A stretch of DNA of 64,000 nt from Geosiphon pyriformis (taxonomy: Eukaryota > Glomeromycota > Glomeromycetes > Archaeosporales > Geosiphonaceae), in the NCBI GenBank assembly GCA_016748015.1, contig JAAOMT010000029.1:360896-424895 (forward strand). The letters are read 5' to 3'. A program made the position numbers and the translations under genes. Of the stretch, positions 1 to 9,570 are shown piece by piece. The stretch's first letter is position 1, and every line of letters begins with the position of its first letter. The notes beneath the pieces are model-generated. The model had not been told where the DNA came from. It saw nothing but the letters and a program-made list of their open reading frames with translations, and did no database searches.

Positions 1-704
1 TACAGGAATCTCATCTGTAGGCTACCTTAATGATTATAATAAGAAAAGAAAAGAAAAATAAAAGAAATGTAAAAGAAATAGGATTTTATCAAGAGAAATG
101 TTTTTCTATCCAGGTCTGGAGTCACTAACAGTTTACTGAAATTGGTAGCTAATCAATTTCGAAATATTAGTTGGGTTTTGGGGATTTTCCAAGTGCAATA
201 ATTAAAGAATTTGGTTTTTCGAATTATTTGATATTTATTTCTTTTTGTGTATATAGGAATGGTTCTAAGAGATAAATCTAAAGTAAAATACATTTCCTCG
301 AAGAGAGAAGCTCTTCTTTTATATAACTTGTTGTAACACTATTTTATGAACTTAAACTTTGCTCTTTTCTACAATTTCGCTGAACTAAAGATACATTTCA
401 GTGAACTATAAGTTATTTCTGCAAACTATTAGATATTTCAGTAAACTATCAATTATTTTGGCAAATTTCTACAAATTTTGGCGAACTTTTTGAATGTTAC
501 ATAATTCAGGGTATTGCATGATTGATCATCGCGATTAGGTTATATTTGTGTTATGTACAAATTGGGTTATTAATTAAATAATAATTTTGGACATTTTGCT
601 AATATACTAAGTAATAATTTGAAACGATAATATATGTTAATTAATGATAGGAATTATAAAAATAATTTCATGTTAAATAATATCTCTAATTTCGTCTGGT
701 AACA
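1..704 (-). repeat. Family A 3' LTR (left part missing)
   Basis: Aligns throughout with 8869-9570. It ends in TCTGGTAACA, the reverse complement of TGTTACCAGA that opens the other copy at 8592, so the family has 10-bp inverted LTR termini. In minus-strand reading a TATATAAAAG box lies at about 316-326. The missing first ~275 bases lie beyond the window. Confidence 0.93.
374..488 (-). promoter_or_regulatory. 20-bp tandem array in U3 of family A LTR
   Basis: Six units with core ATTTCRGYGAACT begin at 374, 395, 415, 435, 455 and 475, spaced 21 then 20 bases. The array lies about 50-165 bases upstream of the TATA box in element orientation, where enhancer or factor-binding repeats are expected. 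The core TTCGGCGAA is nearly palindromic. Confidence 0.7.
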
Positions 705-1392
705 TAACCTCTTCCTCAAGACTGAGCTCTGTTAAAGTCCAAGTACTGTCTGTAATTTCCAGATAGTAATCCAAAATTATTGAAGAAATTTGGTCTGAAA
801 ATTGTTGAAATTTCAGTTCTGTGAACTTTCCAATGTATTGAATCTTCAAAGGTCGTAAAATTGGGTTTTGTAGGACATTTTCACAGGTGTGGAATAGGTC
901 ATAAAGTCTAAGAGCAGCTTTGAGCTTGTAGTGACTGTTTGTTGGTCCAGCTGTTGTCTTGAATTTGTTGTGGAGTTGTTTCTAAATAGCTTCTTTTGTG
1001 AGATTTGCTGTTGTAAGTTCCAGTTTCTGTTCATAGAGTGTTTTTCCAATGTGAAAATATCTATAGATTGGAGGATATTCAGTGTTTTCTTTATTGAGAC
1101 ACAGTTGAAGTCTTTGTTAAATTGTAGTATTTGGTGGAATACTAATCGGAGTGAGCATTAAGTTTTCTCTTAAAGCAAGCTTTAAAAGTTCTGGCAGGTG
1201 AATTCCAGAATAACTTCTTGTGTTCTTTTTATATGGGTAATATTTTCATGAATTTGGGGTTAGTTTTGTAACTACTTCTGTTTAGGTATAATTAATGTGG
1301 TTTCCAGTAACAGTAATGGATAATTCGGGTATTGTTTTTAAAGCTAATATTAGTTTTTGAGATAATTGTTGAATGTTTTGAGGAATAGTCAT
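673..1392 (-). pseudogene. Third ORF (ORF3) of family A Gypsy element, downstream of integrase
   Basis: A 240-codon frame opens with ATG at 1392, about 100 bases after the integrase stop, and closes at 673, so it runs through the polypurine tract and 32 bases into the 3' LTR. It contains four in-frame stops (TAA, TGA, TAA, TAG). The start reads MTIPQNIQQLSQKLILAL. Family B elements have a similar ORF in the same place, and the plus-strand copy starts MEIPDHIHTIA then QLFQAL. The middle is rich in Lys, Leu and Gln and looks helical. I recognise no domain, signal peptide or membrane segment, so an envelope role is not supported. Conserved position and N-terminus suggest a real accessory protein of unknown function. 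Confidence 0.6.
705..720 (-). other. Polypurine tract of family A element
   Basis: In minus-strand reading TTGAGGAAGAGGTTA directly precedes the TGTTACC start of the 3' LTR. This is the expected plus-strand priming site. It also lies inside the ORF3 frame. Confidence 0.75.
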
Positions 1393-1495
1393 TATAAGAG
1401 ATTTGAAATAAAAGAATATTTTTGGTGTATGGGTTTTTATGTTATTTTTGTTTTGATTATTTCTAAATTATAAGGGAATAACTAGTAAAGTTAAA

Positions 1496-2700
1496 TTAAG
1501 TGTTCAGGTTGGAAGGTTGTTCAATGACAACTATTGGTTCTAAGTTTCAGGGAATATCTTCGGAATTGACTAAAGGGGAATGTATACCAATTTGTGGAAT
1601 TAATGGTTCAGGATTGTTTCTGGAATGATAATGTTTCAAACAATCTCTATGTACAACTTTTGCTAGGATTTTGTTATCAAGTCTTAGCTTGTATGATCTA
1701 TTGCTTAGGACTTCATGGATAAAGAATAGTCCATCCCATTTATTTTCAAATTTTCCACTCCATTGTTTTTCAGCTTTAGTTCTGTGTAAGAGAACTTTGT
1801 TTCCGATTTTAAATTCATTGGTAACTGGAGGCAATTTGTCATCATGCTGTTCTTTTTGTTGAGCTTGAGAGTGTTCAATATGAGTGGCTGCTATTCATCA
1901 TTTTCCTTCCAATGTGCTAAGCAGAATGTAGGCTCTTCATTGAAGTGTTTTCTGGAAATTGTTTTTATTGATTGGTTGTGCTGGGTATGTTTCCACTGTG
2001 AACTTAATTGGTAACGTTGCTGTCCTTCCATAAGTTAAATCAAATGATGTATTTTGTGGTATCTTGTTTTAGTGTTCTATATGCTAGTAATACTGATAGA
2101 ATAAAGATATTCCATTCTTGCTCAAAATCGGTTGAGACTTTGGCTAATGACTCACACAATGTTCTGTTAAAACGTTCCACAAATCCAATTGTTTGTGGAT
2201 GGTAGAGCGAAGATAGAGGTTTTTTGATATTGAATCATTCACAAATTTCTTGTATCAGGTTGTTCACAAAGTGTGTTCCCTGGTCGGATAAAAGTTCAAT
2301 TGAACATCCGTGTCTACAAATAATGTCTTCGTAGATGAAATTTGCTATTGATTTCACATCTGCTTGTTGAATGGCTCTGGCTTTGGGCCATTTAGTAAGA
2401 TAGTCTACAGCTACTGCAATATAATGGTTTCTTTGAGTGGTAATAGATAGTGGTCTGACTAAATCGATACCAACTTGGTCAAAGAGTTGTCCAACTTTGA
2501 TTGGATTTAATAATTCAGTAGGGCATGTTCCTCTTTTTCTTTGACAACTATCACAAGATTCGACATATTCGTGAATGTCTTTCCTTATTCGAGGCCAAAA
2601 GTAGTATTCTAGTGTTCTTTGGGTGGTGTTATCTTTTCTGAAGTGTGTTGATAAAGAATCTGAGTGCATGTTGTATAATATGGTCTCTTTTTCCTGTTCT
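1496..2700 (-). pseudogene. Integrase of family A Gypsy element (frameshifted)
   Basis: The right part (2235-2669) carries an N-terminal zinc-binding region with two His and CDSC, followed by core motifs GIDLVRPL and LLSDQGTHFV. After an in-frame stop, YHPQTIGFVERFNRTL supplies the catalytic Glu, completing D,D,E. The left part (1547-1834) is the C-terminal SH3-like segment (GNKVLLHRTKAEKQWSGKF), in another frame. It continues through a TGA at 1547, where family B has a Trp-like position, to a TAA at 1496. Integrase inserts retrotransposon cDNA into nuclear DNA. One frameshift and several stops inactivate this copy. Confidence 0.9.
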
Positions 2701-2929
2701 TGTATTAATCTGAGTGATTTGTTTGGGTTTTTGAAATTTTGATGATAAATAATGTTGTTGTGTAGAAAATATTGTTTGGCTTGTTGTTGTAGTTAATGTT
2801 TTTTATCTGGAAACCAATCTGTTGGGATTGTTAATGTTTCCAAATATTGTTTGAGATTGTTGTAGTTTTCTGAATTCATTGTTTTGTTGGCTCTTTTGGT
2901 TGATTAAGTTGAGTGTTGGTTTTTTTTTC

Positions 2930-4335
2930 TAATCTTGTCTTATTCTGGAGAGACAGTCAACATTGGTGTGGAGTTTTCCTGGTTTGTGATGTATTATGTA
3001 TTGATAGTTTGCTAGAAATCCTGTCCATCGGATTTGTTTTGCATTCAGCTGAGTATTTTTGTTCTGAAGCCATTTGAGTCCAATATTATCAGTGATAATA
3101 TCGAATTCTTTAGGCCTGAGATAAAGATTGAAGTGGTGTAGGGCCCAAATTACAGCTGTTGTTTCTAGTTCTGTGGCAGAGTAGTTTTTCTCAGCTGGTT
3201 TTAATGTTCTGCTAGCATAAGCAATTACTTGCTCATTTCTGTTGTCATCTAGTTGTAATAAGATGGCACCAAAGGCAGTATATGAAGCATCTGTAGCTAG
3301 TCAAAATCAGTTGCTGAAATCCGGGTAGGCGAGGATTGGAGCTGTTGTCAGTTTTTCCTTGAGAATTTCAAAAGCTTTTTGGTGTTCAGTAGTCCATTTG
3401 TATTCAATGTTTTTGGTGGTGAGCTGGTTGAGGGGTTTTGCAATTTCCGAGAATCCTTTGATAAACTTCTAATAGTAGAATGCTAATCCTATGAATCCTC
3501 TTAGTTCTGTAGTATTTTGTGGAACTTTGAAGTTTTTAACAGCACTGATTTTTTCTGGATCTGGTTTGACTCCTTCTCTACTAACTATGTGACCAAAAAA
3601 GGCCAAACTTGTTTTTCCAAAATGGCATTTCTCAATGTTTAGTTTTAATCCTGCTCTACATAATTGTTGAAAAACTTCTCGCAGGTGAATTAAATGGAGT
3701 TCGAAAGATGGGGAATAAACGTCAGTGTCATCAAAATAGACAACTACTGATTTCCAAAGAAGTCCAGCATATACAACATCCATGAGTCTTTGGAATGTTG
3801 CTGGCACATTGCATAATCCAAAGAGCATTATATTGAATTTGTAGTTTCCTCCTTGTATTGTAAATGCTGTTTTGGGACAGTTCTTGGGATCCATGGCAAC
3901 TTGCCAGTATCTGCTTTCTAGATCTAATGTTGAAAAGTATTTAGATTTCCCAAGGTCATCTAACATGTCATCAATTCGAAGAAAAGGGTAGGCATCTCCA
4001 ATAGTGATACTGTTAAGTTGTCGATAATCAACACAAAATCATATCTTTCCATTTTTTTTTTTAACTAGAACCACAGGTAAGACCCATAGACTCATTGATG
4101 GTTGGATAAGTTCATTGTTAAGCATCCGTTGTATTTCTTCTCAGATAAATTGGTGACTTTCTGGAGCAACTCGATATGCTTGTTGTCTTCTTGGTTTGAC
4201 ATTTCCTGTATAAATTTGGTGTTGGACCAAATCAGTTCTTCCTAAGTCATTGTTGTTTTCAGCAAAGATATCGGCAAATTCTGCAATTAGCTCTTTGAGC
4301 TGGGTCTGTTGTTGTGGTTCAAGTTGTCTCATGTT
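2930..4335 (-). pseudogene. Reverse transcriptase and RNase H of family A Gypsy element
   Basis: Element order: a pre-RT segment (QHQIYTGNVKPRRQQAYR), the fingers motif VDYRQLN, STLDLESRYWQVAMD with the first catalytic Asp, LFGLCNVPATFQRLMD, the catalytic box VVVYFDDTDVYS, and FFGHIVSREGVKPDPEK. RNase H follows with LATDASYTAFGAIL, an E-containing helix and ITDN. The catalytic box is Y-F-D-D where Gypsy elements usually have Y-L/I/V-D-D. All catalytic Asp residues remain, but several stops (for example at 3469 and before ATDAS) interrupt the frame. Confidence 0.92.
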
Positions 4336-4539
4336 GATTCGAGATAGTTTTTCTATAACAACATGGTAGTTTTTAGAGCTGGGGTTTGAGTTGATTTTTG
4401 GTAGTGAATGTCCAATAATTTCAGAAAAATCAGGGACTGTTTGGGGTAATTCTTGTTGAAATATATTACTGTGAATAACTCCAATTTCTATATTATTTAA
4501 TAAAATTATGGGGTAATTATTGGAGTTGTAAAAAGTAAC

Positions 4540-5367
4540 TCAGACTTTCTTTGTTCTTTCTGGAATATAAATGTTTGGAATCAAAATATTATGTTCCAAG
4601 CAGACTTGTTCATTGGACTCAAAAATTTGTTGTGTGGTTGTTGGCTTTGGGCAGATGTAGATTTCCGGATGTTCTCCAAAGGGTGAGATAGTAATTGGTT
4701 GTGGAAGTCTGAGAATCTGGTGGGATTTGTTCTGTGTGTTAAGAGCTATATTAACTGAAACTGTGAATTGTTCAGTTGAACCAAAACCTTGGGTTCCTCT
4801 ATCACTTTTTCCTAATTGTTCTTTTTGATTGACTAGTTGCAAACCCAAAATGTTGATTAGGGGTAGGTAAATAGCTTGGGCAATTTTTTCAGCATGTTTG
4901 ATCTTAAATGGTTTGTCAGTTTCATTTTGAAGCATCACTGTAATGTCTCCAGTATATCTAGCATCAATTATTCCTCCTCTGACATTGATTCCTTTGCTTG
5001 CCAGAGAGGACCAGGAGGTAATTTGAACCATTGCTCCTAGCGGGATTTTGAGTGCAATTTTGAGGTTGATTTTTGTGAGAGATTTGGGTTTGAGAACAAG
5101 AGTATCCTTGTCTGGATATCTTAGGTCATATTCAGCATCAATTTCGTGTGCTTTTTCGGGTTTTATTCCTTGTCCATTGTTGTTGAAGTATTTAAGTTGT
5201 AAGGCAGGCTGATTTTTGATAAGATAGATGTGTTGTTTCAATTTCTTCCATTGCTTCAGATTCTCCAAATTCAATTTTGTTCTCATCATTTTCACTGGAC
5301 AAGGGGGTACTAAGAGCATAGCATTCAGAACACCACTGTTCATCACAAGACATAATGCATTCTTCAC
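4540..5367 (-). pseudogene. dUTPase domain within family A pol (all five motifs)
   Basis: Trimeric dUTPases hydrolyse dUTP to dUMP and pyrophosphate, limiting uracil in new DNA. Residues 77-198 of this 275-codon frame (4774-5139) carry the five family motifs in order: DAEYDLRY (1), WSSLASKGI (2), GGIIDARYTGDI with the catalytic Asp135 (3), KIAQAIYL (4) and RGTQGFGST (5). The domain lies between the protease and the RT and is intact. Downstream (about residues 215-275) is the beta-rich linker commonly seen before Gypsy RTs. The frame differs from the upstream Cys-rich frame, which it overlaps by about 175 bases, so a frameshift separates them here. In family B the two domains share a frame, so the shift is probably damage rather than programmed. 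Confidence 0.9.
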
Positions 5368-5955
5368 ATAGCTTAATGTTCATTTGCTCTAATTGTTGAA
5401 TTTGAGCTTCTTGGGTTGGGTAGGTGTAACTTGTAATTTGGTAGTAGACTTCTACTTCGTCTTCGTAATCAAATCCAGCTAATTCTATGGTGTATTCAAT
5501 GTATTCTGCTTTTTTCATTTGACAAACATTTTCTTTGGTAGCTCCATTAATTAATGCCATTGCTAGGTCGAAAATCATTTCGGCATCATGGAGGTAGTGA
5601 TAAAGTTTGTTGAGAGCACTGTTGTATGCTGCATTAAAGGGTGTTCCTCTTTTTACTTTTTCTGAAATTGATAAAGCATATTGGCAGGTCTGATCGCAGA
5701 CTCCTCCTCTCATGGTTACATCAATCCAATTGCATTCTTCCAGTAGCATATCTCCATAAGTCAAACAAGGGGTGTTGTCCCATTTTCTGCTTCTTTTTAT
5801 TAGATGGCCCCATCGTTCTCTGTGGCAAGCCTTGCAGTAATAACAAGTATGATTTTCATATTCTTTTTCAGGTGAAATACAAGCTCCCATTGACAATAGT
5901 TTCTTGTGGCAGTCCTTATATTTAAAGGGAATATAGGGGCGTTGTTTTCTTGGTT
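5192..5955 (-). pseudogene. Cysteine-rich domain between protease and dUTPase, family A
   Basis: In frame with the protease, after an in-frame TAG at about 5980, this segment holds a cluster built from CHKKLLSMGAC, CYYCKACHRERW, KWDNTPCLT and GGVCDQTCQYAL. It then has an acidic, helical stretch and a second cluster CEECIMSCDEQWCSEC. The family B element keeps the same order and many of the same residues (KKL.SMGAC, KWDN.PCLT, C...CQY, TP..AA). The spacing suggests at least two zinc sites. I cannot assign it to a named zinc-binding family. Position in the polyprotein suggests a processing product or an adaptor for nucleic acid or protein. Confidence 0.7.
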
Positions 5956-6061
5956 CGGGTTTTGAGTAAGGGATATTCTATTCAGAGGTTTCGGGTTCAG
6001 AGTGTGGGGTAAAATGTTCTTGTTCTGTTTCATTGGCCCAGTTAGACATTGATCCAAGAGC

Positions 6062-6800
6062 TATGAATGTTTTAATGAGGAGTTTTTTCTCTTCTGGTTC
6101 GAATTTAAAAGCCGGGGCTTTTTCAGAGCGTTTGTTGAATGTACCACAAGTGGCAGATACCCAGACGTGTTGTCCTTAGTAGGAGATTGTTAACTCTTGT
6201 GTTTCCCAATTCAGATTAGCATTGGCTTTTTGAAGCCAATCATTTCCGACAAGAGCTTAGTACTGGGGTGCATCCATTACAAGAACTTTGACTGGAATGA
6301 TAATTCTATCAAGAGTGAATGGAAAATTGTCAATTTCTCTTACTGGGGTCTTTTTCATGCCATCGGCAGTAACAATTACTGTTTGAGCTGGTCGGTCAAC
6401 ATTTCTCTTCAACTGTTGCATTAACTGGTAGGTGATAATGCTTCCAGCGGATCCACTGTCTAAGATCAAGTGAATTGTCTTTCCTTCAACTTCTGCTTTA
6501 GTGTACATAGCCATGATTGCTTTTTGTTCATTGGCAGCTGCATTGCTAAGCAGGAATGGTAACTCATTTGCTTCGAACTCAAAAGGGAATATATCTGAAA
6601 AGTTAGTGTTTTCAGCGATTTTGGCTGGTGGGATTGTGGTGGGAGTATAGGAAGAGTTTTGTTGTTGTGCTGCAGCTCTACCTTCCAAGGGTACAGTATG
6701 GTAAAAATCCTGTTCTTCTGGTATTGTTAAATAACTGGGTTGAGTGTGGTAGTGGTTGGGTCTTGGTTGAATGGAATTTCGGAGAACCAATTGGTTGTTT
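6062..6800 (-). pseudogene. Aspartic protease of family A Gypsy element
   Basis: Retropepsin-type proteases cut the Gag-Pol polyprotein. The active-site motif LILDSGSAGSIIT is present, followed by VTADGMKKTPV and the IIIPVKVLVMDAP strand typical of the flap and C-terminal part. A TAA follows PQY at 6257, where family B has a Gln codon (QYQALVGNDWL). The frame then resumes with ALVGNDWL, and a second TAA follows near 6180. The frame is continuous with Gag upstream and with the Cys-rich domain downstream, so the ancestral product was one polyprotein. Confidence 0.88.
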
Positions 6801-6861
6801 GAACTGATTCTATTGTTGTTTACTTGGTATCGGTTTTGTGGTGTGAATTGATTTTGTGTAA

Positions 6862-8590
6862 TCAGTCTTCAAGCAGGTACTTGATAATGTTGTGTGGGTG
6901 GTTGTTGGTATTGCTGTTGGATTGGCTGTGGAGCGGCCTGATAATAATTATTTTGGTATTGGGGTCTTGGTAGATAGTAAGCTGATGATGGTAGTTGATA
7001 ATAAGATTGCTGTAGTGGAGAGTAACATTGATTACTTCTATTTTGTTGGTCTCATTGTAGCTTTCTGCAATCTTTTTTCCAGTGGCCAGAGATTTCACAG
7101 TAATGGCAATTCTGAGGCTGGTTATTGGAAAGTGGTGCAAATTTATTTTGATTTTGTCTTTGGGGTGGTTGATATCTTTAGGGTTGTTGTTGTTGTTGGT
7201 TGGTAAAATAGTTTTCGACCTTCTTTGTAAGTTGGTCAATTTTTTTCTCAGCTGCTGAGCTGGTTTCTCCAATTGCCAAATTTACAAGTTTTGTACGATT
7301 GGCTTCTTCCATAGCCATTTCGTATCTTTTTGCATGTTGGATGGTAGAGTTCAAATCTTCTGGGGCATATGGGCGAACCTTTTTAATTAGTTTATTTTTT
7401 AGACCAGCAATAAATTGATCCAAGATTTGAGCATTGGAATAATAATCATTTGTTTTGAGTTGGCGAATTTGTCTAAGAAGTTTGTTGAATTTCCCAATAT
7501 AAGTCATAACAGATTCGGAGGGTTCTTGTTTGATATTTCGAAAACAATTGCGAAGAGTGATAGAGGTATTATTGTCAGTGAACTGTTCAAGGAAGGCTGC
7601 TTTGAAAGCGTTCCAATCATTAAATGGGACAGCCAGGTTTTCAAACCATTCTCCTGCTGTTCCTTTGAGAAAGTAGGGAATTGTTCTTAACATTCTGGCA
7701 GCATTCCATCTATTTGCATTTTCAGCTTTAGTAACTTGGTCGAACCATTCTTGGGGACTGGTCTCAATGTCTTTTCCATTAAATTCAGGGATTTTTGCAA
7801 TGTATGTTGTCATTTCATCTTCTTTGTTTTCACTGTCTATTGATTCTTCTTCGGATATTTCAGGTTCATTTTCTTTATTCGCTGCTGTCTCAAAGTGTTT
7901 ACTTTGATTTTCAGCTAGAAAGTCAAGGAGATTGGAACTAATTTGAAGAGGTTCTTGTTGTCTGGTGGGACTTCTGAGTGATGTAAAATCTTCTGGTCTT
8001 GCAAATCGATTCAAGAGTAAATTAGATGTTTGTGCTTGTGCAAGTGAAGCTAGAAAAGGTGTGATAGTAAGTGGAAGTTTTGAACTGGTTTCTTGTTCAG
8101 GTGTTTGTAAATGATTGGCAGTTGTTTTTGGTAGTGTTGAAGTATTTGGGGTGGTTTTTGAGTATTGCTTTAATTTGTTTTTGCCTTTGTTGTTTGTTTC
8201 TGTTTCCGATTTAAAATCAATAGAGTATTGAAACTGCACTGGATATGTTTTTTTACAGTATTTGATAATGTTAAAATTAAGTTTGTGAAAGTAAGTGGCA
8301 AGTGTTTCACTGTTAAGGTCTTCAGTTCCCAACTGTGAATAGTGTACTAAATTATTGTAAAGGTTGCTTCTAACTTTTGTGATATTGTAATTTCCAAAAA
8401 GATAATTGTTGATGCAGTTTTCAATGTATTGGTATACTGATTTCTTGACAACTTCAATTCCGTCTGGAATGTTAAATCTTTGCTTGCAGTGTGTGTAAAT
8501 TGATTGGTAATACTCTAAAGTTGTTGCATCTGGTGTGGTTGTCACTTTGAATTTTGTTGTTGCTGTGTTATTTCCATGAGAGAGCACCAA
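6862..8590 (-). pseudogene. Gag polyprotein with CCHC zinc knuckle, family A
   Basis: The frame is open from 8590 to 7178. It includes an N-terminal domain also recognisable in family B (STKSAFNFYINN-like helices), a low-complexity linker, and a retrotransposon Gag capsid-like domain from about codon 256 (WFDQVTKAENANRW, GTAGEWFENL, FNKLLRQIRQL). It ends in a Gln run. After a TAA the same frame continues to the knuckle CHYCEISGHWKKDC (CX2CX4HX4C, near 7095), then a TGA and a Gln/Pro/Tyr-rich linker to the protease. The open frame reaches the primer-binding site without an ATG, and the first in-frame Met is at about codon 256. The start codon is therefore lost, non-AUG or supplied by splicing. 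Confidence 0.85.
8572..8589 (-). other. Primer-binding site, family A
   Basis: Two bases inside the 5' LTR, the minus strand reads TGGTGCTCTCTCATGGAA. The leading TGG pairs with a tRNA CCA end. Family B begins its site with the same eight bases (TGGTGCTC). I cannot name the tRNA from this alone. Confidence 0.7.
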
Positions 8591-8591
8591 A

Positions 8592-9570
8592 TGTTACCAG
8601 AGGTTTTTGGTCTCTTTTCTTAATTGTTGTTGATGCCTGTTTGTTGTAAATCCACGTTTTCTGGATGTGGTTGAACCTCCAGTAACTGAATTTATCTTCA
8701 AATTATCTCCTATAATTTGAACTACTGGGCTTATAAGTGAAATGGCCAATTCCATGCCAGTTACTTTTGTAGTTATGTTGTAGTAAACATCAACTCTTTT
8801 CCAGGAATTGCTTGTCTGGAAGCTTACTAAAATGTGTAGTTACTTTGCTGTGAAAGTCAACTCTTTTACAGGAATCTTGTCTGTAGGCTACCCTAATGAT
8901 TGTAATAAGAAAAAAAAAGAAAAATAAAAGAAATGTAAAAGAAATAGGATTTTATCAAGGGAAATGTTTTTCTATCCAGGCCTGGGGTCACTAACAGTTT
9001 ACTGAAATTGGTAGCTAATCAATTTCGAAATGTTAGTTGGGTTTTGGGAATTTTCCAAGTGCAATAATTAAAGAATTTGGTTTTTTGAATTATTTAATAT
9101 TTATTTCTTTTTGTGTATATAGAAATGGTTCTAAGAGATAAATCTAAAGTAAGATACATTTCCTTGAAGAGAAAAGCTCTTCTTTTATACAACTTGTTGT
9201 AACACTATTTTATGAACTTAAACTTTGCTCTTTTCTACAATTTCACTGAACTAAAGATATATTTCGGTGAACTATAAGTTATTTCTGCGAACTATTAGAT
9301 ATTTCAGTGAACTATCAATTATTTTGGCAAATTTCTACAAATTTTGGCGAACTTTTTGAATGTTACATAGTTCAGGGTATTGCATAATTAATCATCGCGA
9401 TTAGGTTACATTTGTGTTATGTACAAATTGAGTTATTAATTAAATGATAATTTTGGACATTTTGCTAATATACTAAGTGATAATTTGAAATGATAATATA
9501 TGTTAATTAATGATAGGAATTATAAAGATAATTTCATGTTAAATAATATCTCTAATTTTGTCTAATAACA
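8592..9570 (-). repeat. Family A 5' LTR
   Basis: Runs from TGTTACCAGA to TCTAATAACA (979 bases) and matches 1-704 over its right-hand part. In element orientation it has a TATA-like GTATAAAAGA at 9181-9190 with a tandem array upstream. The terminal TCTAATAACA differs from the consensus TCTGGTAACA at two bases, both G-to-A. Confidence 0.95.
9240..9354 (-). promoter_or_regulatory. 20-bp tandem array in U3 of the family A 5' LTR
   Basis: Units of core ATTTCRGYGAACT begin at 9240, 9261, 9281, 9301, 9321 and 9341. The 20-base period matches the left LTR. The array lies 50-165 bases upstream of the TATA-like box in element orientation. Confidence 0.72.

Larger units (their letters stand above)
1..9570 (-). 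mobile_element. Ty3/Gypsy LTR retrotransposon, family A, nearly full length
   Basis: A minus-strand element reads from its 5' LTR on the right (8592-9570) to its 3' LTR on the left (1-704, cut by the window edge). Between them lie, in element order, Gag with a CCHC knuckle, aspartic protease, a cysteine-rich domain, dUTPase, reverse transcriptase with RNase H, integrase and a separate third ORF. Integrase downstream of RNase H identifies Ty3/Gypsy. A primer-binding site and a purine tract sit beside the two LTRs. Gag, protease and the Cys-rich domain share one frame broken by TAA/TGA/TAG codons. A frameshift precedes the dUTPase, and two more lie around the integrase. The copy is therefore not autonomous, though its decay is modest. 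Confidence 0.93.

Noticed and set aside
673-1392. Envelope gene (retrovirus-like) after integrase
   Set aside because: No signal peptide, membrane anchor or cleavage motif. The product is hydrophilic and helical. Kept as ORF3 of unknown function.
6892-7206. 104-codon plus-strand frame rich in Val/Gly
   Set aside because: It is the complement of the Gln/Tyr/Asn-rich Gag linker and zinc knuckle on the minus strand.
9240-9354. CRISPR-like array
   Set aside because: 20-bp units without unique spacers, inside a eukaryotic LTR. It is a promoter tandem array.
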